Shown here: in pieces, positions 30,230 to 38,289 of the stretch | Numbering within the stretch: the first letter of the stretch is position 1 | How the letters are laid out: each line of letters starts with the position of its first letter | Origin: Gemmatimonadaceae bacterium | Lineage (GTDB): Bacteria > Gemmatimonadota > Gemmatimonadetes > Gemmatimonadales > Gemmatimonadaceae | Direction: 5' to 3' | DNA length: 62,254 nt | Assembly: GCA_022843265.1 (NCBI GenBank) | Contig: JALHNZ010000016.1 | Span: forward strand, 1-62,254 | Notes under the pieces: generated by a model | The model's database searches: none | The model's input: only the letters and a program-made list of their open reading frames with translations | Told to the model about the DNA's origin: nothing | Position numbers and translations under genes: made by a program

Positions 30230-30266
30230 ACTTTGCACTATAAAGTTAACCTACGTGACAAAGCAA
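30230..30266 (-). promoter_or_regulatory. Candidate promoter and operator of the uppS operon
   Basis: On the minus strand TTGCTT (30266-30261) and TATAGT (30242-30237), 18 bp apart, resemble -35 and -10 elements, about 45 bp before the ATG at 30192. ACTTT-N7-AAAGT (30230-30246) is a symmetric palindrome that covers the -10 element, a place suited to repression by the operon's own winged-helix protein. Confidence 0.5.
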
Positions 30267-30361
30267 CCCGGGTTTCAGCCCAGGCGTCACCACTTGTGAA
30301 CTGGTGCTGGCGTCTGGCAAACCCGCCGGGCGGCTACGCGCAGGAAGCCACCGGCAGGACG

Positions 30362-30907
30362 CTAAGGCGCGACCGCGGCGCGTCCGGGTGTTCGACGCGA
30401 GGCCATGCACTCCACTTCGACACGAGCGCCGAGGGCGAGTCCGTTTGCGCCCAGCGCACTTCGAGCTGGGTACGGCGCGGTGAAATATTCGCGATAAATC
30501 GCGTTGAACGCCGGCCATTCCGACATGTCCGCGAGCATTACGGTGCACTTGATCACGTGCTGCATGCCGAGCCCGTTGCGTTCGAGCACCCCACGAATGT
30601 TGTCCATGGTCTGGCGTGCCTCGGGCTCAAGTCCGCCGGGCACCACTGCCATTTCGCCGTTGCGCGTGCCGATCTGTCCGGACAGCAACACCAGATCGCC
30701 AACGCGCACCGCCTCGGAAAATGGCAGCCCCGGCGGTGCGGCGTCGGAGTTCAGATACTCCACGGAGTCCGCGGGGGCCGACGGAGTCTGCGATGCTGCG
30801 CTCTGCGTTGCTGGCGGCTGCGATGTCGGTTTGCATGCCCCGATCGTCAGGCCTGCCCAGCACAGCATCCAGCCCGCACGACGCCTGCGTCGAGCTACTT
30901 GCTCCAC
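30362..30907 (-). CDS. RidA (YjgF/YER057c) family lipoprotein
   Basis: 181 residues. A lipoprotein signal (WAGLTIGAC, Cys25) and a Ser/Thr/Pro-rich linker precede a full RidA domain (about residues 48-175): FSEAVRVGDLVLLSGQIGTRNG, ARQTMDNIRGVLERNGLGMQHVIKCTVMLADM and YPARSALGANGLALGARVEVECMA. Cytosolic RidA deaminates reactive enamine/imine intermediates using a conserved Arg, here in the PARSA motif. Anchoring outside the cytoplasm is unusual and suggests a different substrate. The start overlaps the upstream DinB gene by 13 bp. Confidence 0.85.
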   Translation of the reverse strand: MEQVARRRRRAGWMLCWAGLTIGACKPTSQPPATQSAASQTPSAPADSVEYLNSDAAPPGLPFSEAVRVGDLVLLSGQIGTRNGEMAVVPGGLEPEARQTMDNIRGVLERNGLGMQHVIKCTVMLADMSEWPAFNAIYREYFTAPYPARSALGANGLALGARVEVECMASRRTPGRAAVAP

Positions 30908-31461
30908 GGCGGGACCACATTGTTGCTGCGCGCGTAGGCGATCAACTGACCGAGATGCTCATGCAAATGCGACAGGGTGATGATCATGACTTTCTGTCGT
31001 GTCATATCCCGACCAAAAAACTTGACGCCTTCGGCCAGATTACCGTCGGTGGTCAGTCGCATGGCGCCATGCAGATGACGGAACGACGCCTCCAGTTCAG
31101 CAATAACTTCAGCGCGAGTGACAGCGCGTGTTTCGTATTTCTGCACGCTCGACATATCGGTCGCGGAGATTCCGCTTGACGCCGGTGCCGGCGCACCCCA
31201 GCTGACAGGAATCAGATAGTTGTCGGCGGCGACGTGCTTGAGCACTTCGCCCGTTGATCGCACGCCGACGGTCGGTCGCCAGGCGTAGCTGCTTTCGGGC
31301 ATGGCATTGGCCAGATCGATAATCTTTTTCTGCACGGCGCTGACTTCCGCGTGCATGTCATTCATCAGGGATTGCGCGCGCGCTGCTTGTGGCGAACCGA
31401 CAAGCGTGGTGAGTACGGCACCAGCAGACAGCCACAGACGGGCGTTCTTCATCGGACGCAT
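30895..31461 (-). CDS. Exported DinB-family four-helix protein
   Basis: 188 residues. The N-terminus MRPMKNARLWLSAGAVLTTLVGSPQAARAQ is a signal peptide. The mature part is a DinB-like helical bundle: YAWRPTVGVRSTGEVLKHVAADNYLIP has the first metal His, and LSHLHEHLGQLIAYAR the C-terminal His-x2-His (HLHEHLGQ) motif. DinB-like metalloenzymes are normally cytosolic thiol transferases. ATG 31461 has GGAG about 7 nt upstream. It shares an operon with the RidA lipoprotein, so two usually cytosolic folds are exported together. Confidence 0.85.
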   Translation of the reverse strand: MRPMKNARLWLSAGAVLTTLVGSPQAARAQSLMNDMHAEVSAVQKKIIDLANAMPESSYAWRPTVGVRSTGEVLKHVAADNYLIPVSWGAPAPASSGISATDMSSVQKYETRAVTRAEVIAELEASFRHLHGAMRLTTDGNLAEGVKFFGRDMTRQKVMIITLSHLHEHLGQLIAYARSNNVVPPWSK

Positions 31462-31554
31462 GTTGGACTCCGCGCGGGGGCGGTGGGCGGGGGATAAACT
31501 TGATGCAACCGGACACAAAGCATACGGCCGGTTGTTCCGCCCAGTAAGAGGGGG

Positions 31555-31824
31555 CTAGCGCTTCCCGTTCTTATACAGCTTGTATTCGTCGGGCATGCAC
31601 ACCGCACACGGGTGGTAGCCCGCCGCGATGGCGGTCGCCTCGTCGGCAAAAAACACGCGCTGCTGGGCGTACAGCCCGCCATTCTCAAGCGCACGACGCG
31701 CCAGCTTGCAATCCAGGCGACCGTAGCGCCGCTCTTTGCGGTACCCGCCAAAGGTGCCCTTGGTTGGACTTGAGTAGCGGCCGCCGTCGGCACCGATCAG
31801 AGTGTATAACTTGCTTCCAGTCAT
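31555..31824 (-). CDS. Small Ada-type metal-binding domain protein
   Basis: 89 residues. RVFFADEATAIAAGYHPCAVC is a clear match to the C-terminal half of the Ada zinc-binding domain, where Ada's first domain repairs DNA methylphosphotriesters on a Cys. Only three Cys are visible (one in RLDCKLA, then C-x2-C) against four in Ada, so phosphotriester transfer is doubtful. LIGADGGRYSSPTKGTFGGYRKERRYGRLDC is the family-specific N-terminus of this small stand-alone group. It probably binds zinc or another metal; the role is unknown. Confidence 0.8.
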   Translation of the reverse strand: MTGSKLYTLIGADGGRYSSPTKGTFGGYRKERRYGRLDCKLARRALENGGLYAQQRVFFADEATAIAAGYHPCAVCMPDEYKLYKNGKR

Positions 31825-31900
31825 CCTTCAAAGATAACGCCACCGGGCTCTCTGTGCCGAACGGAACGCCCCGTGGCACTCCTTTTCTCTGTTTATCCAT

Positions 31901-32350
31901 ATGTCCGCTGCCTCAACGCCGTCCTTGTCTGGATCTGTCGTTCGCCTTGATACCACGCGGCTTCGCACGCGTGGCGACTGTCTGACCAACGCCGAAATGG
32001 GCCCTCAGGGCGATCGTGCGGTCACGGGCGAGCAGGATTTTCTTGTGCTGCACGTGGACGCGGCAGCGGGGCTGTGCACGGCGGTGCCGCTGTTCGCTAA
32101 ATCGGCGGTTGGCAATCAACCGCTGCTTGATGAGTTCAAATCAGGGAGTGCGAACGGTTGGAAAGGGAGCGAGGTGTATTTCTCCCGCTGGCAGCACTGG
32201 CGCATTCCTGTGGACGTGATTCAGCAGGCGATCGCTGATGACGACGCGCCAACGGAAACGCGGCGTCGGTATTCCGGCCCCGACTCTTCGGTGCTCGATG
32301 ACATTCGCGTGTGGGAGAGCCGCAATCGCGCGGAGTATCGCACCGCGTGA
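31901..32350 (+). CDS. Hypothetical protein
   Basis: 149 residues, soluble, with no signal peptide and no recognised domain. The middle contains FLVLHVDAAAGLCTAVPLF and WKGSEVYFSRWQHWRIP, a beta-rich pattern rich in aromatic residues. It is divergent from the Ada-like gene (76-bp gap) and convergent with the lipoprotein gene that follows (20-bp gap). Codon use resembles its neighbours. No Shine-Dalgarno is obvious before the ATG, so the start is uncertain. Confidence 0.6.
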   Translation: MSAASTPSLSGSVVRLDTTRLRTRGDCLTNAEMGPQGDRAVTGEQDFLVLHVDAAAGLCTAVPLFAKSAVGNQPLLDEFKSGSANGWKGSEVYFSRWQHWRIPVDVIQQAIADDDAPTETRRRYSGPDSSVLDDIRVWESRNRAEYRTA

Positions 32351-32370
32351 AGCGCACAGCGCTGCACTCA

Positions 32371-32829
32371 CTACCGCAGCGCCGGTTTCATACGTGAAAA
32401 TGGATAGCCATTGCAGCCGGTGCGAGGATTCGTGCGGTCCGGCGCCGGCGTATCACGCGCTGCCTGCCGACTGGGTGCGCGGAACGCCGTAAAGCAGAAC
32501 GCCCACGTGTACGGCGGCATGTTCGGCAACGGCACCCAATCAATGCGCGTCCAGAGACCAGGATCGCTGGCGTTGCTGTCGGCGTTGCGGGCGACGACGA
32601 ATTGCTCCTGCACATGCCACTCCACGATCTCAAAACGTCCGTGCGGTTGCTGCGCAAACAGCGTATCAGAAATGTCGAACACGTTGCCGTAGTCATCGAT
32701 GAACGCGCCACGCATGATGCCGGGTGGTCGCGTCACGGCGAGATCGCTCGACGGCGTTGTTGTGGCGCAGCCAGACAAAAGCGCCGCGCCTGAAACGAGT
32801 CGTACTGCCGTGCGAGAAAGCGCGCTCAC
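32371..32829 (-). CDS. Hypothetical lipoprotein
   Basis: 152 residues from GTG 32829. The N-terminus VSALSRTAVRLVSGAALLSGC is a lipoprotein signal with lipobox LSGC (Cys21). The mature domain contains IDDYGNVFDISDTLFAQQPHGRFEIVEWHVQEQFVVARN and RIDWVPLPNMPPYTWAFCFTAF, a small beta-rich fold I do not recognise. The GTG lies 7 bp after the glyoxalase stop, so they are probably cotranscribed. The frame is open further upstream, but only the GTG gives a coherent signal peptide. Confidence 0.68.
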   Translation of the reverse strand: MSALSRTAVRLVSGAALLSGCATTTPSSDLAVTRPPGIMRGAFIDDYGNVFDISDTLFAQQPHGRFEIVEWHVQEQFVVARNADSNASDPGLWTRIDWVPLPNMPPYTWAFCFTAFRAPSRQAARDTPAPDRTNPRTGCNGYPFSRMKPALR

Positions 32830-32836
32830 ACTCGCG

Positions 32837-33184
32837 TCACTTTTCCGACCACACGGCCAGCTCATTTCCGCTCGGGTCGGCAAAGTGAAATCGACGTCCA
32901 CCGGGAAAGTCGAACGGTGGAACGAGCACTGTGCCGCCGGCCGACTCAACCGCAGTCAGACTCTGTTCAAGATTTTCAGAATAGAGAATCACGAGCGGAC
33001 CGGTAGTCCGCAGCTCGTCGGTGCGATACATGCCACCCACCTCGCGCTCGGCACCCTGAATGCCCACGTAGTCAGGGCCGTAGTCGGTGAAGCGCCAACC
33101 AAATGCTGTGGCGTAGAACTGTTTCGATGCGTCGAGATCGGATACGGCGAACTCGATGTAATCAATGCGGTGGTGTCGATCCAT
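32837..33184 (-). CDS. VOC-family glyoxalase/bleomycin-resistance-like protein
   Basis: 115 residues, one VOC module pair. RIDYIEFAVSDLDASKQFYATAFGWRFTDYG and FPGGRRFHFADPSGNELAVWSE are the paired beta-alpha-beta motifs; His/Glu metal ligands are partly retained (Glu in YIEFAV, Glu in GNELAV). Members include glyoxalase I, dioxygenases and antibiotic-binding proteins; this cannot be narrowed here. Confidence 0.88.
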   Translation of the reverse strand: MDRHHRIDYIEFAVSDLDASKQFYATAFGWRFTDYGPDYVGIQGAEREVGGMYRTDELRTTGPLVILYSENLEQSLTAVESAGGTVLVPPFDFPGGRRFHFADPSGNELAVWSEK

Positions 33185-33497
33185 CTGTCGTCGGTGCTAA
33201 AGGGGGAGTGTGGGGCCGTGCAGCAATCTGCAGACACAAACACCTGCGGTGACAATTCCGTTGACCGGAGGGTTCTTGAGCGGGCACGCACGGCAAAACG
33301 CGCAATCGCGCCCCGCTTAACATGCCGAACAGATGTGCTCGTCGTTATGGAAGAGCTCGCTTTGCGTCGATTAGGATTTGGTTAAACGTCACGAAAATAC
33401 TATTGCCGAAACAACCGTTCGGCGCGTTTGTGGTGTCAGATGTGTCTGAGCGTCCGCACGTGCGAACGTTTCATCCCACCTTGCAGCGGTTTGACTC
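33185..33497. other. Gene-free interval with small palindromes
   Basis: 313 bp with no convincing gene. It includes GCCGAA (33405-33410) pairing with TTCGGC (33418-33423) and a 10-bp palindrome CGCACGTGCG at 33455-33464, both upstream of the exporter operon. An AT-richer stretch at about 33368-33404 is the likely promoter zone for the exporter genes. Confidence 0.5.
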
Positions 33498-34760
33498 ATG
33501 CAACTGCTCCGCTCGCGCCGCTTTCTCGGTGCCCTCGCCGTACTCGTGCTTGCCTCTGCCGCATGGCTGATGGCGGATTCGCCGAAAGACGATGCATCGC
33601 TCACGGCCGTCGTGACGCAGGGCGATTTTATCGTGCCGGTCTCGTCGGCGGGTGAACTGCGCTCTTCGTCGTTTGTGCAAATCCAGGGACCACCAAACGC
33701 GCAGCAGGCCGGCGCGTTTCAAATGAAAATTGCCACGATCGTGCCCGAAGGTACGCTCGTAAAAGAAGGCGATGTGGTGGCGGAGCTCGATCGTTCAACG
33801 CTCGCCAGCAAAATGCAGGAAACAGCGCTGAACGTACAGAAATCAGAAGCGTTGTACGAACAGGCGATGCTTGATTCTACGCTCAATCTCTCAAAGGCGC
33901 GCGAGGACTTGCGCGGTATGGAGCTCGCGCTCGAAGAGAAGCGCATTGCGCGCGATCAGGCAAAGTTTGAAGCGCCCAGTGTGCAGCGACAGGCAGCGAT
34001 TGATTTTGAGCGTGCCGAACGCGCGCTGGCGCAAGGCAAAATCGATCTCGTGACGCGTACCGAGCAGGCGCAGGCAAAAATGCGAGAAGTGGGCGCCGAT
34101 CTTGAGCGACAGAAAAGTCTGCAGCGCGTCGTGATTGAGGTCATGGAAGGCTTTACGGTGCGCGCCCCATCGGACGGCATGGTGATCTACGTGCGCGAAT
34201 GGAACGGCCGCAAAAAGGGTGCGGGTGCGCAGGTGAATCCCTGGGAGCCCGCCGTGGCAACGCTTCCCGATCTCACCAAGATGGAGTCCATGACGTACAT
34301 CAACGAAATCGATGTGCGCAAAGTGTCCGTCGGTCAGCCCGTCAAAATTACGCTCGACTCCGATCCAAACAAACTGCTGGTCGGCACGGTGACGGCGGTT
34401 GCCAACGTCGGTGAACAGCGTCCGAACTCCGACGCGAAAGTCTTTGAAGTGAAGATCAATGTCACCGCGCCCGATACCACGTTGCGCCCCGGCATGACCA
34501 CGGGCAATCTGATCGAGACCGCGCGACTGACCGACGTGTTGTCGGTGCCACTGGAAGCGGTCACGAGCGAGGAGAATATTCCGTATGTGTTCGTGCGTCG
34601 CGGCGGACGGCTGATCAAACAGGAAATCACGACAGGTGCGATGAACGACACGCACGTCGTTGTGTCTGCAGGATTGGCTCAGGGCGAAGAGGTCCTGCTT
34701 GTACCCCCGACCGATGCCAGCAAGGTGAACACAAGCCGGCTGGCCGGTGACACGCCGTGA
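33498..34760 (+). CDS. Periplasmic adaptor (membrane-fusion) subunit, MacA/HlyD-like
   Basis: 420 residues. A single N-terminal membrane anchor (FLGALAVLVLASAAWLMA) precedes a split lipoyl domain (IVPEGTLVKEGDVVAELDRSTLASK and GFTVRAPSDGMVIYVREWNG), a long coiled coil (about residues 110-215, Glu/Lys/Gln-rich) and a beta-barrel domain (VGQPVKITLDSDPNKLLVGTVTAV). In MacAB-TolC-like machines this protein bridges the inner-membrane permease and the outer-membrane channel. It overlaps the permease gene by 14 bp, with a TolC gene directly after that. Confidence 0.92.
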   Translation: MQLLRSRRFLGALAVLVLASAAWLMADSPKDDASLTAVVTQGDFIVPVSSAGELRSSSFVQIQGPPNAQQAGAFQMKIATIVPEGTLVKEGDVVAELDRSTLASKMQETALNVQKSEALYEQAMLDSTLNLSKAREDLRGMELALEEKRIARDQAKFEAPSVQRQAAIDFERAERALAQGKIDLVTRTEQAQAKMREVGADLERQKSLQRVVIEVMEGFTVRAPSDGMVIYVREWNGRKKGAGAQVNPWEPAVATLPDLTKMESMTYINEIDVRKVSVGQPVKITLDSDPNKLLVGTVTAVANVGEQRPNSDAKVFEVKINVTAPDTTLRPGMTTGNLIETARLTDVLSVPLEAVTSEENIPYVFVRRGGRLIKQEITTGAMNDTHVVVSAGLAQGEEVLLVPPTDASKVNTSRLAGDTP

Positions 34761-36144
34761 GCGCTGGCGCGCGGCCTATGCGCGCATCACCACGCAGGGA
34801 CTGTTTGCGCTGCGCACCGCGCTTGAGGCGGTCACGCACAATCGACTGCGCGCGGGCCTCACGTCGCTGGGAATTCTCTTTGGCGTAGCGTCAGTGATCG
34901 CCATGCTCGCCATTGGCAAAGGCGCCGAGCAGGAGATCCTTGAGCAAATGCGCTTGCTCGGCACGAACAATGTGATTGTCACGCCCTATGAAGAGCAGGA
35001 GGAGGGCAAGGCTGAGAACCAGAATGACAGCAAACAGCCGAAAAAGTACTCGCCCGGCCTCAGCATCGGCGATGTGGAAGCCATTCGCAGCGTGATCCCG
35101 CAGCTTGATGCCGTGTCGGGTGAAGTGGTGGTGAACACCACCATCACGCGTGAAGGTGTGCGCCGTTCCGGACGCGTGGTTGGAGTGGACACGAGCTACT
35201 TCCGGCTGCTCAATCTTGAGATTGCCCAGGGCACACTGTTTTCTGCGGCGCAAGCAACCGGGGAGCTCCCCGTCGCGATTATCGGACACGGGGTGCGCAA
35301 TCGGTTTTTCACGACCGAAGAACCAATCGGTCGACGCCTGAAAGTTGGTGAGCACTGGTTCACCGTGATCGGCGTGCTGGCGGATCGCCAGACGATTGGC
35401 GAAAACGCGGACAAGCTTGGTATCCGCGACGCCTCCATGGACGTGTACGTGCCGGTGCGGACCATGCTGCTGCGCATTCGTGACCGGGCGCGACTCACCG
35501 TGCAAGGGGTAGAAGCGGCGGCGCAAGCCGAAGGCATGGTGGTAGTGGGTGGCGATGAGGAATCCGAAGAAAGGCGCAGTGAACGCACCAATCCGCACCA
35601 ACTGGATCGCATCATTGTGCGCGTACACGAAGCGTCAGCGGTGCCGCAGGTTGCTGACATCATGCGCCGACTGCTGGCGCGCCGACACAACGCGGTCGTG
35701 GACTATCAGATCACGGTGCCGGAGCTGCTGCTCAAACAGGAACAGCGAACCAAAACAATCTTCAACGTCGTGCTCGGTGCGATTGCGTCGATCTCTCTGA
35801 TCGTGGGAGGCATTGGCATCATGAACATCATGCTCGCGTCAATCCTTGAGCGCATTCGCGAGATTGGCGTGCGCCGAGCCATGGGGGCCACCCAGGAGAA
35901 CATTCTGGCGCAGTTTCTGGTAGAGGCCGTGCTCATCTCCGTTGTGGGCGGCACGGCCGGAATTCTTGTGGGCGCCGGCATCAGCGCCGCGATTGAGCAG
36001 TTCGCGGGTATTCGCACGCTGGTGGCGCCGCTCTCGATCATTGTGGCGTTTGGTGTGTCGCTCACCGTTGGACTTGTGTTCGGCATCGTGCCGGCGTGGC
36101 GCGCTGCGCGTCAGGATCCCGTCGTCTGCCTCCGTTACGAATGA
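34747..36144 (+). CDS. MacB-like ABC transporter permease (FtsX-type)
   Basis: 465 residues. One N-terminal membrane helix (LRAGLTSLGILFGVASVIAMLAI), a large periplasmic MacB_PCD domain (about residues 45-330), then three C-terminal helices of the FtsX fold with the conserved ERIREIGVRRAMGAT coupling segment. There is no nucleotide-binding domain, unlike MacB itself, so a separate ABC ATPase must supply energy; none is found in the window. GTG 34747 overlaps the adaptor gene by 14 bp and ATGA at 36141-36144 couples it to tolC. Confidence 0.92.
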   Translation: MTRRERWRAAYARITTQGLFALRTALEAVTHNRLRAGLTSLGILFGVASVIAMLAIGKGAEQEILEQMRLLGTNNVIVTPYEEQEEGKAENQNDSKQPKKYSPGLSIGDVEAIRSVIPQLDAVSGEVVVNTTITREGVRRSGRVVGVDTSYFRLLNLEIAQGTLFSAAQATGELPVAIIGHGVRNRFFTTEEPIGRRLKVGEHWFTVIGVLADRQTIGENADKLGIRDASMDVYVPVRTMLLRIRDRARLTVQGVEAAAQAEGMVVVGGDEESEERRSERTNPHQLDRIIVRVHEASAVPQVADIMRRLLARRHNAVVDYQITVPELLLKQEQRTKTIFNVVLGAIASISLIVGGIGIMNIMLASILERIREIGVRRAMGATQENILAQFLVEAVLISVVGGTAGILVGAGISAAIEQFAGIRTLVAPLSIIVAFGVSLTVGLVFGIVPAWRAARQDPVVCLRYE

Positions 36145-37622
36145 CGCACACTTCGATTTCGGCGCTCGCTCTGGGCGCGCTCATGATGCTCGCGCCTGTT
36201 TCGCATGTGCCATTGCACGCGCAGCAGGCCATGGAGTTCACACTGCGCGATGCGGTCGAGCGGGCGCAGCGACAGGGACTTCAGGCCAAAGCCGCCGTGG
36301 CGCAGCGAAACGCGGCGCGTCAGCGCGATCGCGCCTTCGCCGGTTCGCTCCTGCCGCAGCTTTCGCTCAACGGCAATTTGCCGGTGTACAATCGGTCAAT
36401 CATTCCCGTACTGCAGCCCGATGGCTCTACGGTATTTCGCCCTCAACAGCAGAACGAAGCCGCACTTACCGCACAGGTGTCGCAGCGATTGCCGGTCACC
36501 GGTGGAGATCTGTTCGTGAATTCCTCGTTGTCGCGGCTGGATGTTTCGGGCGACCGGGACATTCGCACGTGGCAGTCGACACCACTACTTGTAGGCATCC
36601 GGCAGGATCTGTTTCGGCCGAATCGTCAGCGATGGGACAATCGCGAGCAGGATCTTCGATATGACATTTCCGAGCGTACGTTCGCCGAGTCGCTCGAAGA
36701 AATAGCGATTGCGACAACCAACGCGTTCTTTGACCACTACAACGCGCGCGTGGGCCTTGAAAACGCCGAGACAAATGTCGCGGTCAATGACAGTCTGTAC
36801 ACGCTGAACGAAGGTCGTTTCGAAGTTGGTCGCATCGGAGAGAATGATCTGTTGCAGAGCGAACTGGCGTTGCTGCGCGCGCAGAACGCAGTGGATGCGG
36901 CCCGGCTGGAGCATGACCGCACTCTCGCCGCACTGCGACTGGCGCTCGATTTGCCGGTCGGCGCGCCAGTGCGCCTCACGGTCCCTACGGATATTCCGCG
37001 CCTCGCGGCCGATACCGCGCTGGCTGTGCGCGAGGCGTTGAAGAATCGGGCCGCGCTGCAGGAGCTGGAACTCAGCGAGGTGCAAGCCGAACGTCGGATA
37101 TCAGAATCGCGCTATGGCACGGGCCCGGGCGCGAGCGTGCAGGCGTCGATGGGTTTCAATCAGACGGGTGCCGAGGCTGGCGCTGTCTATCAGGACCTGC
37201 GTCAGGCACAGCGCTTCTCGGTAGGCGTACAAATTCCCGTATTGCAGTGGGGCTCACGCAGCGGACAAATCGAAGCCGCCAGAGCGGATCTCTCGCGGCA
37301 GGAGTTCAGCAATCGTCAAATGCGCGAGCAAACCGTGCAAGACGCACACTTTGCGGCCTTGCAGCTCGCCTTGGCCGAACGCGTGTTGCAGGTGGCGGCA
37401 AAAGCGGACACGGTGGGTACCAAACGATTTGACGTCGCGAAAAATCGTTATGTGATTGGACGCATTGGTATCGACAATCTGTATCAGGCGCAGACGGAAA
37501 AAGACGGTGCGTTGCAGTCGTACCTGCAGGCGCTGCGCGGATACTGGGTGGCGTACTACCAACTACGTCGACTCACGATGTACGACTTTGAGCGGAACGC
37601 ACCAATCCGCGGGGCGCCGTAG
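36141..37622 (+). CDS. TolC-family outer-membrane efflux protein
   Basis: 493 residues with a signal peptide (SISALALGALMMLAPVSHVPLHA). The repeated helical OEP domains are visible: FTLRDAVERAQRQGLQAKAAVAQRN at the start, then the N.....NVAVNDSLYTLNEGRFEVGRIGENDLLQSE pattern and its second copy RFDVAKNRYVIGRIGIDNLYQAQTEKDGALQSYL. These form the trimeric channel through the outer membrane and periplasm. Its ATG is embedded in the permease stop (ATGA), giving a three-gene adaptor-permease-channel operon. A terminator-like hairpin follows at 37702-37735. Confidence 0.92.
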   Translation: MTHTSISALALGALMMLAPVSHVPLHAQQAMEFTLRDAVERAQRQGLQAKAAVAQRNAARQRDRAFAGSLLPQLSLNGNLPVYNRSIIPVLQPDGSTVFRPQQQNEAALTAQVSQRLPVTGGDLFVNSSLSRLDVSGDRDIRTWQSTPLLVGIRQDLFRPNRQRWDNREQDLRYDISERTFAESLEEIAIATTNAFFDHYNARVGLENAETNVAVNDSLYTLNEGRFEVGRIGENDLLQSELALLRAQNAVDAARLEHDRTLAALRLALDLPVGAPVRLTVPTDIPRLAADTALAVREALKNRAALQELELSEVQAERRISESRYGTGPGASVQASMGFNQTGAEAGAVYQDLRQAQRFSVGVQIPVLQWGSRSGQIEAARADLSRQEFSNRQMREQTVQDAHFAALQLALAERVLQVAAKADTVGTKRFDVAKNRYVIGRIGIDNLYQAQTEKDGALQSYLQALRGYWVAYYQLRRLTMYDFERNAPIRGAP

Positions 37623-37659
37623 CAACCGTCGCGAAAAACGTGCGGGGAGCGTTCAACCC

Positions 37660-37687
37660 TTGAGTCCCCGGCGTCTGACGCTACATT
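37660..37687 (+). promoter_or_regulatory. Candidate greA promoter
   Basis: TTGAGT (37660-37665) and TACATT (37682-37687) separated by 16 bp. This would start a transcript near 37694 whose leader contains the hairpin at 37702-37728. Motif match only. Confidence 0.4.
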
Positions 37688-37701
37688 ACAAAGACAGAGA
37701 C

Positions 37702-37735
37702 GCGCCCGGCCCCCAGCGGCCCGGGCGCTCATTTT
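37702..37735 (+). terminator. Terminator or leader hairpin between tolC and greA
   Basis: An 8-bp GC stem, GCGCCCGG (37702-37709) with CCGGGCGC (37721-37728), followed by a T-rich tail (37729-37741). It may end the exporter transcript. If greA is transcribed from the promoter just before it, it would act inside the greA leader. Confidence 0.65.
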
Positions 37736-37809
37736 CTATTTGCCCCGACCTCGACGCGCGCCAGTTGCGCCAGTTGAAGCGGGGCTCATGACTATCTCCG
37801 GTGCCCGCC

Positions 37810-38289
37810 ATGCTCGAAGAACTCAAGGCCAAGCTTCGTGGTGAAGTGGAAAAACTCACTCACGAACTCCACATCGTCCTCCCGGCGGAAATCCGTCGTG
37901 CCGTGGAGATGGGTGACTTGAAGGAGAACTCCGAGTACAAGGCCGCACTCGAACGTCAACAGTTCGTGCAGGCGCGCCTCGGCCAGCTCAACATGCGCCT
38001 GAGCAAGCTCGGACAGATCGAGATGGATCAGATCCCGAGCGATCGCGTGGGACTCGGCTCCAAGGTGGTAGTGGAAGACCAGGCCACGAAGGACCGCGAA
38101 ACGTATCACCTCGTGTTCGGTGACTCCGCCGATTTCGAAGAAGGACACGTGACCATGGGTTCACCTATCGGTCTTGCCCTATCTGGCAAAGCGGTGGGCG
38201 AAACGGCGTTTCTCAAGTTGCCCTCGATGGTGCGAAAGCTGACGGTGCTTGAGCTCGTGACCATTCACGACGACGCGGCCGAGATCTGA
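37810..38289 (+). CDS. greA: Transcription elongation factor GreA
   Basis: 159 residues, the normal size. An N-terminal coiled coil carries the acidic tip (VEMGDLKENSEYKAALERQ, the D..E..EY motif that reaches into the RNA polymerase secondary channel) and the C-terminal FKBP-like domain contains GSKVVVED and SPIGLALSGKAVGE. It stimulates cleavage of backtracked RNA. ATG 37810 is used; GTG 37801 in frame is an alternative and neither has a strong Shine-Dalgarno. It is convergent with glpD, overlapping it by 25 bp. Confidence 0.95.
   Translation: MLEELKAKLRGEVEKLTHELHIVLPAEIRRAVEMGDLKENSEYKAALERQQFVQARLGQLNMRLSKLGQIEMDQIPSDRVGLGSKVVVEDQATKDRETYHLVFGDSADFEEGHVTMGSPIGLALSGKAVGETAFLKLPSMVRKLTVLELVTIHDDAAEI

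Noticed and set aside
29630..30937. Plus-strand open frame of 435 codons spanning 30193-30361
   Set aside because: It covers the antisense of two convincing minus-strand genes and the promoter zone; no domain seen.
32699..33385. Plus-strand frame reaching into the 33185-33497 interval
   Set aside because: Mostly antisense to the VOC and lipoprotein genes; its tail in the interval has no motif.
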